Source: Amoeboaphelidium protococcarum
Lineage: Eukaryota > Aphelidiomycota > Aphelidea
DNA: 64,000 bases
Reading direction: 5' to 3'
NCBI GenBank assembly: GCA_023515745.1
Contig: JALECJ010000258.1
Span: 810,501 to 874,500, forward strand
The stretch's first letter is position 1; the number at the start of each line of letters is the position of its first letter. Below the pieces are notes generated by a model. The model was given only the letters and a program-made list of their open reading frames with translations, ran no database searches and was not told the origin of the DNA. The position numbers and the translations under genes were made by a program. Shown here one piece after another: positions 37,759-47,832 of the stretch.

Positions 37759-38729
37759 TATCATCAGCTGGGTGAAAAAAAATACTCAAGCCTTCAATAG
37801 AGAGAAAAGGGATCCGGAAAGAGTCGATCAATCAAGAGAACTGGAAAAAACAAGGCGCGTTGATCGTTCATTCATTCGGTCAGTAGTGTATAGATATCCC
37901 ACTTCAGATGGACCTATGAGTATCCCGGCAAGTATATGGCTTATAACTGTTGGCTGTTTCAGTCATTTCAAGTCATTTCAAAGCGATCTGCATAAGTCGA
38001 CAGAGAATGATGATGATCAGCGTCTGGATGATGAGCAGAGATAGAGGCTCTTTCAATGGATTTACTCCACTGAGAAGTCCACCATGCAGATTTTCGCCAA
38101 CCATTTTATTTAGACGCGAAGAGCTTGATGATTAACTCTGTAAGGTTTTAAGTGAAAGAAATATGTCAAATTTAACTCTTAATCAAGAGAAACACGATGC
38201 GAAGAATTGGCAGTTTTACTTGAAGCGAGTGAAACGAAAAGATGAAGATTGATCTAGTCTCTATCCAGCCATAGATCTCAAAACTACACCATTGCATCAT
38301 CCATTGTGGTGTATCATTGATTTTATTGCGTCTGAATTCAAAAATAATAGTATTTAAAAATTTCTGAGAATATCAATAAATTGAATTGACGCGTGATTTG
38401 GAATTGAACGCTCACGGTACTGTATTGTAAACATTGCCGCAGTTGATACGGCGCTGATTTCATACGCCCCCCGTTTATCAGGCTCATGTAAAAACTAGTA
38501 ATGTTTCGTATCCGCGCAATTTTGACACTAGACACTCATTAATAAAGTCAGATATTGATAACTTAAGTAGTACCGAAGCTAGTAACAAACAGGAAGGTGC
38601 ATCGAAGAAGGGGTTATATTAAAATTTAAGGAGTATAATCAGATCAACCTACAAAGTCTTACATCAATTAACGTGTTTTCATATTACACTTTGATTTCCG
38701 CTTGGGTTCATTTCTTATCTTATCAATAT
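37759..38729. other. Spacer with duplicated DNA
   Basis: The SNU66 upstream region (to about 37890), then the truncated KHA1 copy and the duplicated spacer of block B. No intact gene. Confidence 0.65.
37891..38104 (-). pseudogene. Truncated KHA1 5' fragment
   Basis: The KHA1 start codon and about 60-70 codons are copied with few changes (compare 31869-31666), including GLLSGVNPL-type and HILAGILIGPS-type codons and a small internal duplication (tcatttcaagtcatttcaa). The coding sequence then stops at the duplication edge, where SNU66 upstream DNA begins. It cannot make a transporter. Confidence 0.88.
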
Positions 38730-39791
38730 ATGATTGCCATTCCTGATCTGTTCACTACAAAGATGTTGTCATTTGCGTTCATTTTGGGAGCTTCGTCTTT
38801 TACTGCAGCTATTAATGGCCTGACGCTGGAAAGCTCCTCTGTCAATATGCAAGGTACGGTCAAAGTATGCGGACTGTAAAGATTTGCCGCGTCAAATGCT
38901 AATATGGAAAAGGTATCTTATAAGTATATCGAGCCATTTCACCTGGAATTTTGGCGGACAGAAATGTAAATTGGTGTCTATATCTATCTGCCGGAGTATT
39001 TTTTTGAGGCACAGAACGCTGGAGCCAAGTATGAAATGTAAATATCCACGGCGGGCCCCAAGCTTTCAGATGTTGAGTATAAAAAAGCATAACATAATTG
39101 GGGCAAGAAAGCCTTCGTTACTATTGATGATAGTATTGAAGACTGTAAGAGCGTTTCTTATACGATCAAGACTGATGATTCAGAGAAATTGCTCATGGCT
39201 TATAAGGAGCATTTAGAAAGGGAAGCACGCGCTTCCGATCCACTGTTCCACCCTTCTACTCTGCAAGTTGACGAGTATTTATCAGATGCTAAAGTCACTT
39301 GGAAAGATGCTAATGGAGAAGACCTGACTGATGGATTGCCGATTAGCAGATTTCCTGTCGCGGAGAAGAGCAGATTCTTTAGAGGTTTGTTTTAACACCA
39401 TCAGTCTGGCTCCGAGCACCATTACCACGTACAGTGCGATTACATGGACAAAGATTTGGCGTTGCTGTTTACTTCTTGCTTGAATCACAATAGAATTGGT
39501 GGGGCTGAATGTTAGAAAGGTCTTGTGCATGAACTTTGGGAGTTGTCATTTGACCGACTTGTCAAGTTTATTATGTGCACCGATCAGTTTAAAGCGGAAG
39601 GCTTGCAGAAGGCCGCAAAATTGGCGCTCATGCAGCGTTTAGCACAAATCGAATTGCTGGATGGGATCAAAAGATCTTAGATGATAGATCAATTGGTGGA
39701 AGCTATTGCAGTTCTTGCGCGTTTACCGCACAGAGAGGTTTTCAATATGTGTATCAATGCGTACGCCTAATTAATGGCGCAAGCCGTGTGA
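38730..39791 (+). CDS. MATH/BTB-like protein, copy B
   Basis: Same length (353 residues) and same domains as the gene at 32475, with scattered substitutions and no frameshift. The frame is therefore still maintained, and both copies may be expressed. Compared with copy A, one serine codon TCA has become TAA (LFSHH to LFQHH). CAG/TAG and TAA/CAA also interchange at aligned positions (33423/39678 and 33435/39690), which only makes sense if TAR means Gln. It carries its own copy of the divergent upstream spacer, but the KHA1 partner there is truncated. Confidence 0.6.
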
Positions 39792-40024
39792 TTAGGATAT
39801 TTGTCGGATTTGTATCATGAGAGATCGATATAGTTGTCCAATGATTAATTAGTATTTAATGAGTGGGGTTAAATAAACGTTAGAATATTCTATCCTATCT
39901 AGGTGGTCGCGTTGTCTAATAAAACAAAATGATGTTGACGGTTGTCAGATATTTCAAAACAACAACAACAACAAAATCAAAGTACAAATTAAGTCAATTT
40001 ATTGCATACAATTGTAAACATGAA

Positions 40025-40959
40025 TCACTTCCACCGGTGGTAAAAGCTTCCACCAGCCGCGTCACAAGTCTGCTCAGGTCCTCGCAACCTGGGATGGAAC
40101 AGCGCAAAATGTATCGACTCATCGTGCTTTGTGCGGTGAGCAGAAAACTCTTGCAGAAAAGTCTTAATGGTAACGTCCCATAGGTGAAAGCTAGAGTCGA
40201 GCAAAGCAGTGATCACCGCCTGACCATTAGGTGAGATGTCCAGACTGCTGACAGAGTCCAAATGGGCAATCATTTCGAACGTGCACTGTCCGCTGGTGAT
40301 GTCGTAAAACTTCATCTTCCTAGTCTCATGCTCAGTAATACAAGTCGACTCTTATGGATGACACAAAATTTTATTAATTAACGGGGAAGAAGAGCCAGCA
40401 GTACTGACCTCGGTGTGGTTCATGTCCTATGATATATCACTATCACTATACACTTAGGAGCTCACGTTGAACTTGGTCACCGCACTCTACTGTTCCAAAT
40501 CATAACATCCACAGAGCCATCAGCGAATATCACCAGAATCTTTTCCGAATCATTCTTTACAAAGTCAAACGAAGACGTGGCAGTGTCGAAGTTTAACATC
40601 GATGATAGTGCCTTCTGCCAGTAATCCTTCTCCTCAATACCATCAATAGAATACACCTTGAACCCGGGTGCACTCAAGGCCCCAAACCGACTGCTATCAA
40701 GACTGAACTCGACATCATACACAATATCATCAAAAGCACTAATAAAAGCAAGCTGGACATTGGATGGTTCATATTTTCCATACGGCTCAACCTGTAACTG
40801 CAGTGACCACAGCCGAACTATGCTATCGTACCCACCAGAAACAAAAGTTCCCACTGACCCATCACCATAGTTATCGGTCAGCAGGGTGGTGAACGAGATG
40901 AAATCGACAGATCCGGAGTGGTCCCTAAAATTAAACACCGGCCAAACGTCCCCCTTCAA
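40025..40959 (-). pseudogene. Striatin relic (WD40 half), frameshifted
   Basis: The minus strand encodes the C-terminal WD40 repeats of a striatin, the B-type PP2A regulatory subunit of STRIPAK: VSGGYDSIVRLWSLQ, EPYGKYEPSNVQLAFISAF, then MKFYDITSGQCTF, IAHLDSVSSLDISPNGQAV and FLQEFSAHRTKHDESIH (compare CVQEFTAHRKKFDESIH). The N-terminal caveolin-binding and coiled-coil parts are missing. The two halves lie in different frames. Around 40480 a single-base loss breaks SVDV-YDLEQQ, and the last repeat has lost its ASAGAD motif. At its 5' edge it joins a KHA1-like fragment out of frame. This is a decayed, truncated copy; an intact striatin gene presumably exists elsewhere. Confidence 0.85.
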
Positions 40960-40960
40960 A

Positions 40961-41190
40961 GATAAAGAGATAGAATATCAATCCAAAGTTGGCGATAACA
41001 TTTAGCAGAGGCATACTAGAGTCTGGGAACAAACTCTCCCGAAATCCAGGAATCTGCCCAAGCACAGAAGGTCCAATGAGGATGCCCGTCAGTATATGGC
41101 CCAACACAGTCGGCTATCTAATCCGTTTCAGAGCCATTTAGGAAAGGCGAAACAGAGTGATTATCAGCGATTACGAAGAAGTCCACCATC
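40961..41190 (-). pseudogene. Fragment of a second KHA1 paralogue
   Basis: It encodes HILTGILIGPSVLGQIPGF, then PDSSMPLLNVIANFGLIFYL, colinear with KHA1 residues about 45-100. Most nucleotide differences from KHA1 are synonymous, unlike the near-identical fragment at 37.9 kb. It therefore derives from a different, long-conserved KHA1 paralogue. Upstream codons are partly deleted, and at 40960 it runs into the striatin relic in another frame. Confidence 0.85.
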
Positions 41191-41197
41191 TTTGTGT

Positions 41198-41520
41198 CAA
41201 ATAGCATTATAATCATTAAGCTAAAAGAATATTCCAACTAGCACACGATACGCTCCTAGAGCACAGGCTCGTTTCATCACAAAGCCAAGGCTTTTACAAT
41301 CTCTGGATCACGACTTACCGCTATGCCACTCAAAATTTTACCGGTACTAGTGTCTTACACAAAAAAAATCAGCAAAAGTGTGCATTATAATCAGTTGGGT
41401 GAAAAAAAGTACGTAAGCGTTCAATAAAGAGAGAAAAGATTTGGATCGAGTCGATCAATCAAAGGCGATCAAGGAACACAAATCGCGTTGATCCAAGCGT
41501 TCATTCATTCATTCAGTCGT
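41198..41520. repeat. Copies of DDB1- and SNU66-upstream DNA
   Basis: 41198-41297 resembles 33769-33866 (shared actagcacacgatacgctc). 41301-41520 resembles 37675-37890, the start and upstream region of SNU66 (shared cacgacttaccgctatg and the tcgatcaatcaa block). The SNU66 start codon survives, but only about 28 codons follow before the junction. This is a composite of duplicated pieces, with no working gene. Confidence 0.8.
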
Positions 41521-42008
41521 GTATAGTTACAGCTATAGTCTTGTACTTCCGGCACACATCTTCTTCATAAACACGTCGTACCAGCTGCAATATTGCTTCA
41601 GTCTTCTTTAACAGGTATTAACAAGTTTATTCTTTATTTTGAAATCTTGCATATTTGGCATCATCACTTTCAATATAATCTTGACTGTACAACTTCATTC
41701 CAACAATTCGAATCTCAACAGGAACAGTTTCATTACATGCAGCCATTGGTTTATACAGAGACGCCAAGAACATCCAGATTTGCTAAATACTAGGGAGAGT
41801 GACTATAACACGCTCTTAATTATCTTTCACTTCAACTCTAGACAATTACTCATCTGGGTGCATCACCACAAGGATCATCATTTAAATCTACACCGCGAAT
41901 TGTCTTCCCACTCTGAAGAATGAAACTGTTTCGAAAGTTGGAAGTAAAATAAAGATTGCATAAAGAACTATAAAGTACTCATTATTGAATTCAAAAAGTA
42001 TACTTGAA
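41521..42008. other. Unresolved region, possible small gene
   Basis: One plus-strand frame reads MQPLVYTETPRTSRFAKYQG from 41737, meets TGA at 41810, and continues in the same frame with plausible protein (NYLSLQLQTITHLGASPQG) to a second TGA near 41914. A GTGAC...CTCTAG intron would instead join it to a His-rich tail, but those signals differ from the supported introns. No family recognised. It may be a decayed gene. Confidence 0.35.
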
Positions 42009-44816
42009 TCATACAATGGCATGCATGGAATATATGACTTTGCGTACTTTCCAGAACAATTTGCTGAAAGGTCCTTCAATGATGAGGGCACCATTAGGAT
42101 CTCTGATTACACGACACTGTACTCCTTGATCTAAATCTTCAATGATCAAGTTACCACGGTCAAACTCGCATCTGATTCTTCTCTTTTACTTCATAGCTGA
42201 CTTTTGATGATTATTAAACATTGTTGTCAATTTCTACCGCAGCTGTGACAGTTTCAAATCTCCAACGGGGATATCCTGATGGCCCATCCACCTAACATCT
42301 TGAGGCGATACATCCAACACGGGAACATTATCGATCATTTATACTACACCAGACACATAACCAAGTTCCATATCATTCAGTGGCTTCATTTACACTGATT
42401 GTAGAAGAGAGTCGGTCAGCTTAATCTTCCACACGTTAACATCCGACGATAAATCCATTTGATCTCTGTCCGGGATATGCACCTCCATATCAGGCATATT
42501 ATCAATCAATGCTCTCTTCAATTAAGAGCTGACAATCAGTCGCTGATCAGGCTCAATCAGGACACAATTCTTTGCATTGATGTGACTTATAACATTCAAC
42601 ATTGATTTGGGATCGGAAACGCTTTCTAAATCAATGTACTTCACTTGGCATAGCACAGATATCTACACGCGCTTTTAATTCAATCTCTTTGGTGTTAAAT
42701 CCTTCCACGGATCCATATTGGAAGATTATGATGCATCTAGAAGTTATTGCGAATCTTCAACACTCATCTTTCGACTCGCCATGTTCATAACGTCTCCATC
42801 GTCATCAACAGTCTCTTTAAACTTCTTGAAATGGTCAAGATCAATAACTTCGCCATACTCATCAGAGAGCTAGTAGTTTATTTACGCTGGAAAAGATACC
42901 GGCTTCTCTTAATCTATCGCAAAATCGTTCATATCATCGTAGCCTTCATCAATCACTCCATCTTCATTCATAGCTGCACTTTAGGTGAATGAATCCTTCT
43001 AAGCGACAAGAGGTTTAAGTACCCAGTCATGGCGATTCTAAAATAGAATACGATCCGCATCTTGATCCCAGTCTTTGTACTATAACTGCAATTAGAACGG
43101 CAATTAGTTTGCGCTTATGCCAGCTTTAGCATTCAGTGGCTTCTCGCCAGACTTGCCCATCAGATTATCACCATCCTCCTCTTCGTCTTCTCCTACGAGT
43201 TGCTCATTCAGAAGCTATTACTTTCGTCTCTAAACAGCTTCATCCAAAAGCTTTTAATCCTATTCATCCTGCTTCTTCTGAGTGTAAGTGGCCAAATCGA
43301 TCTCATCCAACTCCTACTTCTCTGTCCAATTGATATCAATCTTCAAAGGTTGTGATTAACGTTAAAAGTTCAACTTGGCAATGTAATGTTCAAATAAAGA
43401 CTAGCCTAGAGTCGGAGAACTAACATTAATAGGCGGTTATTGAGTGAACAGCAGTAGATTAAGAGAACTGTTGTAAAAGTATTGCATAAACAACTTTACA
43501 GATAAATCGCCTTCCAGCATAAGATTGGACACAGTAAGAACACAAAAGCGTCTTTATATCTACATTCCAGTAGGAAACATTGACTACTACTACTATTATC
43601 CAGCACGGCTCTGCTTGTAATAGGCATCAAATTAATCAGCATTCATAATCTTCATGTGCTTGAACGCATATACAGACTCTCTACTCTACTCAAATTATGA
43701 GATAACGGCATCTCCCATCCATTCGAGCATACCTTTAACGAGATCAAAGATTTGCTACAACTCTTGCGGTAGACAAAGAATTAGATCATGATACTGATTC
43801 AACTATGGCAAAGACCACATGGTATCTAAGAGTAAAGATAGTTCTAGTATTCGAGGCATTTCCACAGGTATCAGTACGTCTCCACCAGCACCAACAGTGT
43901 TGCTAACATAATCAAATAAAATCTTATCTCTAGCCGACCTTGGTAGAACTGTCTGAGATATGACATCTACATCATTATCACCATCTGATACAGTTTAACT
44001 GCCATCAATCTACACGCAACCGACACCAGATATCAAAACATTGGCCTTTTACAAAATATCTGCACCATTAATGTGTCGATCTTTACGGTGATTTATGATG
44101 GGCATGTAGAGGACAGAGTCGTTGGCAGACGTGATCATTGAAGAGGATTATATGGGTATCTACTATCCGCCATTCTAAGTATTATCAATATTCATCAGAG
44201 CATCGCTTATAACAAGCTTCCACATGGAGCCACCAATAGAATGACCAGCTCTAAGCGCAGTGCCCAGAATAACCGATTTACTGCTAGAGAATAGAGTTAT
44301 AGATTCATTATACTTTACCGTCCTCACACTGCTCAACAATTGGCGAAGGAATTTATTAGACCTGTGAAAAGCATCTACATCATCCATAAACTGAATGTCT
44401 TAATCTGAGGCTTGATTCTAGTTATCATTATCATTCTCTAAATCTTTGCAATAATAGTATGGTTTGCCATGAGATTAAAAGTGAGCACTCTGCACAGTGA
44501 GCCATGACGCGTACATCATCTGAGCGACAGGCCAAGTGCAAAAGATTTAAACTTCTTGCCCAGAGTCAACAGTGCCAGCCGCAGTTCCCTCAGACTGTGT
44601 GTACAAATTCCTATAAAAGGCACTTGAATATTTATTACTCAGCAGTAGAAGGGGAATATTCATAGCCATTTGCATGGTTCCATGAGAGACTAATATGGCA
44701 TCAATCTTGACTTGTGTGAGTGAATCTATATCAGTACAACAACAATCCAATAGGACAGTGGCATCATCCAATCTCAATATGCCCGATTTAGGCTCATACA
44801 GAATACTAGATGACAT
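42009..44816 (-). CDS. CPSF2: Cleavage and polyadenylation factor CPSF100
   Basis: 935 residues in one frame (human CPSF2 782, yeast Cft2 859). It is the inactive metallo-beta-lactamase partner of the CPSF73 endonuclease in mRNA 3'-end processing. The N-terminal beta-lactamase fold retains VLLDCC and AILVSHG, but the zinc motif HxHxDH is absent, as expected for CPSF100. AGHSIGGSMWKLVISDA and the HRKDRHINGADIL block follow. The C-terminus YVSGVVQMIDNVPVLDVSPQ and CRVIRDPNGALIIEGPFSKL, ending YSMHAIV, matches the CPSF100 C-terminus that binds CPSF73 (human ends YEQYAIV). Acidic and Gln-rich linkers account for the extra length. A TGA directly follows that conserved end. Confidence 0.9.
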
Positions 44817-45654
44817 TTTAAAACTCAGTTAGGAATATTAAGTAAGAGTTTCGGATTTAAGTTACTAAATATCACCCAGAACAACGGAGAGGAGAGAGAG
44901 GATCAAAATATTCTGTTGTTTTAAGAAGAAACAACAAAAAAGCGAAAGAGCGTGCGAACGATCAGACATTAAGTACAGGTGACCCCCCTACTCATGTCCA
45001 CTAAAATTACAGGAAAACGCGCGCGATCACTGGACACGAGTCGACTCATGTCCACCTCAATGAAAATGCCCAATATAGTAACATTTTGAGAAATTTTTTT
45101 TTGTAATTCGATTTTAATATCTTTAAGTAACGTAAGTATGTCTTAATATTCTTCAATATATTTACATTGCGTATTAGAGTCGCTGATATGGGCCTTTGAT
45201 ATTAGCGTTTGTTAGCTCCGCGGAACGATCAGTTAGAAACAAGTGAGGAGCGATATGGACATGAGTTAAGGTCCAAACCGTGCATGTCCAAAATTTCATA
45301 TATTGAAAAAATTTAAAAATTATATTTTCGGAATCAGCGTATTCGAAATTATAACATACTAAAAAATCACGATTTAAGAAGGGTAAGTGGACATGAGTAT
45401 GGTGGTCATGAGTAGGGGGGTCACCTGTAACTCATACTGTGGGTTCAAATGCGCGACAAATATGAGTTCAAACGTTATCAATAGTGACTACTAAAAATAG
45501 AGAACGTTCGCTATTGACCCGCCATCTCAGTATCGCTATTGACTCCATCAATTTTTAAGTTAAGCATTTACACAGCTTGTCGCCGAGTTTCACAACTCCG
45601 CTTCCTCCTGTTCGTCCTTTTTATCTGCTTTTGCATAATCGAAGCAAAATTAAA
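44817..45654. other. Spacer containing a MITE
   Basis: Region between the divergent CPSF2 start and the next plus-strand frame. The MITE fills more than half of it. The remaining AT-rich DNA shows no gene. Confidence 0.6.
44976..45427. mobile_element. 452-bp MITE, TA target duplication
   Basis: The ends are inverted repeats: CAGGTGACCCCCCTACTCATG at the left and its exact reverse complement at the right. TA dinucleotides flank both ends (44974-44975 and 45428-45429), as in Tc1/mariner-type insertions. The motif GGACATGAG or its complement recurs several times inside near both ends. There is no coding capacity, so it must be moved by a transposase made elsewhere. Confidence 0.9.
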
Positions 45655-46698
45655 TGAAAGCTACTTATTATAATGGTGTTGTTGGATTTATGAGTGCACA
45701 AGACTAGGTTGGCACTACTGTCTCCAGGCAGGACCGTATGGTGAGTTCCAAGTATCCTCTTATGGCGGAATGCCTCTGTGCCACCGAAGCTGAAATCGGT
45801 AGCCTATCTGTCTGTCTGTCTGTATGGATTAAAAGTTAATTGAAGCCCCACAGGTAAGGTGAGAGGTACATAGTATTGGGCAGATTGAACGGTGAGTGAT
45901 TTTGAAATTCATAACGTGATTGTTGAACGTATGTCTCGTATTGAGCTGGTGTGTTACTACAGTAAGTTTTAATGCCAATGGTGTCCGCGTTTTGGCCTAA
46001 TAGCTTTTGAATGGACCAGCGTCGTCACAACAACTGTTGATACTTATATTTCGGCTTCTAAGAAAACGCAGACGTTCACTGCAAAATCAGAATACATGGA
46101 GTAGCGTTATGGCAAAGGCTTATCTAGCGCGTCGATTGGAAGCACTTTGGTTAGCCATGGTCTGCTCCGAATCGTCACGCCAACTGAAATCCATCTCACG
46201 CAAACTGTCGTTCAGTAAATACGTTCAACTCCAGTAGCGAGTACTCCTAAAAAATCTGGGAGTTTTTGCACTAATAGGAAACACCACACTGACTCTGTGA
46301 ATGGCTGATCTTGAATTTGAAGAATTGTGTAATTATGTTGTATTCGATTTTATGTGGGAAGATACAGCACCTGATACTGGTGAATAGATGGTGAACTAAA
46401 CATCTTATATATAGCCTGTCACTACCTACTCCTTCCGTGCAATCCTCGAGTTCATTCTCTGCGCAACAATTTTCAAGCTAAATGGTCGCATCATTGTCAT
46501 CGACGACCAATATTGAGGCAGGAGTTATTATCATTCAATAATTGTCAGTCAATTCGGTGTAGAATGAAGCAAGCAATCGACAACTCGCCTGATGTCAAAT
46601 TGCCTTAAGAAAGTGAAGCAGTTCCTCCAGATAAGTTCAACGCGTCATTAACGATAACGCAAGCATCGACGAATTATGAACTTGATGATGATGAATGA
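45655..46698 (+). other. Unresolved coding-like region
   Basis: Several plus-strand stretches look coding under this code but lie in different frames. They are MKATYYNGVVGFMSAQDQVG from 45655, a stretch near 46020-46300 containing TFTAKSEYMEQRYG, a Ser/Gln-rich stretch near 46430-46590, and a final DKFNASLTITQASTNYELDD ending in TGA at about 46698. Several GTAAG/GTATG sites occur, but only one TGTAG acceptor (46557-46561), so the standard intron rule does not link them. I recognise no family. It could be a fast-evolving multi-exon gene or a decaying one. Confidence 0.35.
45811..45826. repeat. CTGT tetranucleotide microsatellite
   Basis: About four units of CTGT. A GAAT microsatellite also lies near 46693-46711, at the end of the same unresolved region. 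Confidence 0.7.
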
Positions 46699-47010
46699 AT
46701 GAATGAATGAAATGATAATTGAATTTAATTTGTGGTGATGTTTGTCCAACTGTTTACACTCTTTATTGTATTGCGCAATAAGTCAAGTTGATAAATGTTT
46801 CAACATTCATACAGGTCGTAATGGATGCTGGTGCTGATTCAAGAGGTGGACTCGGATCACTCTAAACGCCAATTTTAATAAAAAAACAATAGTCTGTTGA
46901 CATTTGATAATAGAATGCATCTCGCTGATTAGGAGCTCGCAAGAGGTACTGAAAACTAGAAAGTAGTACTCATTCTTTATATATGGACTACTTAGCTGAA
47001 TTATCACATT
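46699..47010. other. Intergenic spacer, no gene seen
   Basis: AT-rich DNA between the unresolved plus-strand region and the small minus-strand gene, including its probable 3' UTR. Confidence 0.55.
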
Positions 47011-47319
47011 TCAATTAGCCTTCTATGCAGCAGCAGCAGGAGTAGGCTCAAACACCTTCTTATATGTCCATTGAGCGTATGGAGCAACGAAAGAATAGCC
47101 ATAAGCAGCGCTTCTCTGAACCAATTCAGGTACTGGAACATTCACAGCTCTCTCCTTGTACTGGCCCCACTGACCCTTGACACCGACCGAAGTCTTGCTC
47201 ACATCAACACCAACACTCACAATGTAAGGCACGGCAACATTGAACGCAAACAGATTAGACGACTTTCCACTCTGGTTTGAAGCAGAAGCATTTTGATTAT
47301 TACTAGACTAAGCAGGCAT
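47011..47319 (-). CDS. Small uncharacterised protein, 102 residues
   Basis: Open frame from the ATG at 47319 to TGA. After a Ser/Asn/Gln-rich leader, the core reads NLFAFNVAVPYIVSVGVDVS, GVKGQWGQYKERAVNVPVPE and YGYSFVAPYAQWTYKKVFEP, followed by an Ala run. There is no clear hydrophobic segment or signal peptide and no family I recognise. The codon choice and glycine/aromatic pattern look like real protein. It has its own upstream spacer. Confidence 0.5.
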
Positions 47320-47832
47320 TGTATTATAGTTGTTGTTATTGTCTTGACTGTTCTTTTACAAATTCAAATCTTAAGGCAGAGACTGGTCACGAGTATTAAC
47401 TGAGGGAAGTATGTTTCAGATTCAATTGCAAATTGCTTTATATACTTTAAGTGTTCAATCCGTACGAGCTGAGGAAAAGAGCGGGAAAGACTTGATTTCG
47501 CGCTTGTTTTTGAGAAATTTCACACGGACCTGTTTGAAATTCTGGTTGGAAACGGAAAGTTGGTCAGTCAGTTCGATGGACCGGCATGGTCAATCATGGG
47601 CGTAAATATGTCAAGCCACCGCCGAGCAGTTTAGGACATTGCGCGGCTGATTTTATTAAGACAGGTGTTTAGAATCATCTCAAACTTAAGGCTAGAAAAT
47701 ACAATAGTTAAATCGTAATGATCGATGAGATTCATTCAATCCATTCAATAGCTGTCACTGTCAATCGAAGGTACGAGAGACCGATTCTTGATCATTTTAT
47801 CAAAAGTCCACAGCGTTTACATATTATTCTCA
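47320..47832. other. Overlapping open frames, gene unclear
   Basis: Between about 47480 and 47640 all three plus-strand frames are open. One carries GRKYVKPPPSSLGHCAADFI and continues, antisense to the end of SEN1, to 47996. Another carries HTDLFEILVGNGKLVSQFDG and ends near 47711. I cannot choose between them or identify either. At most one is real. Confidence 0.3.

Larger units (their letters stand above)
37891..39853. repeat. Segmental duplication, copy B
   Basis: Second copy of the 1.9-kb block 31666-33598, in the same orientation about 6.2 kb away. DDB1 and SNU66 lie between the two. Confidence 0.9.

Noticed and set aside
45425-45470. tRNA-like T-loop (ggttcaaat) next to the MITE
   Set aside because: No acceptor stem, D-arm or anticodon arm can be drawn around it.
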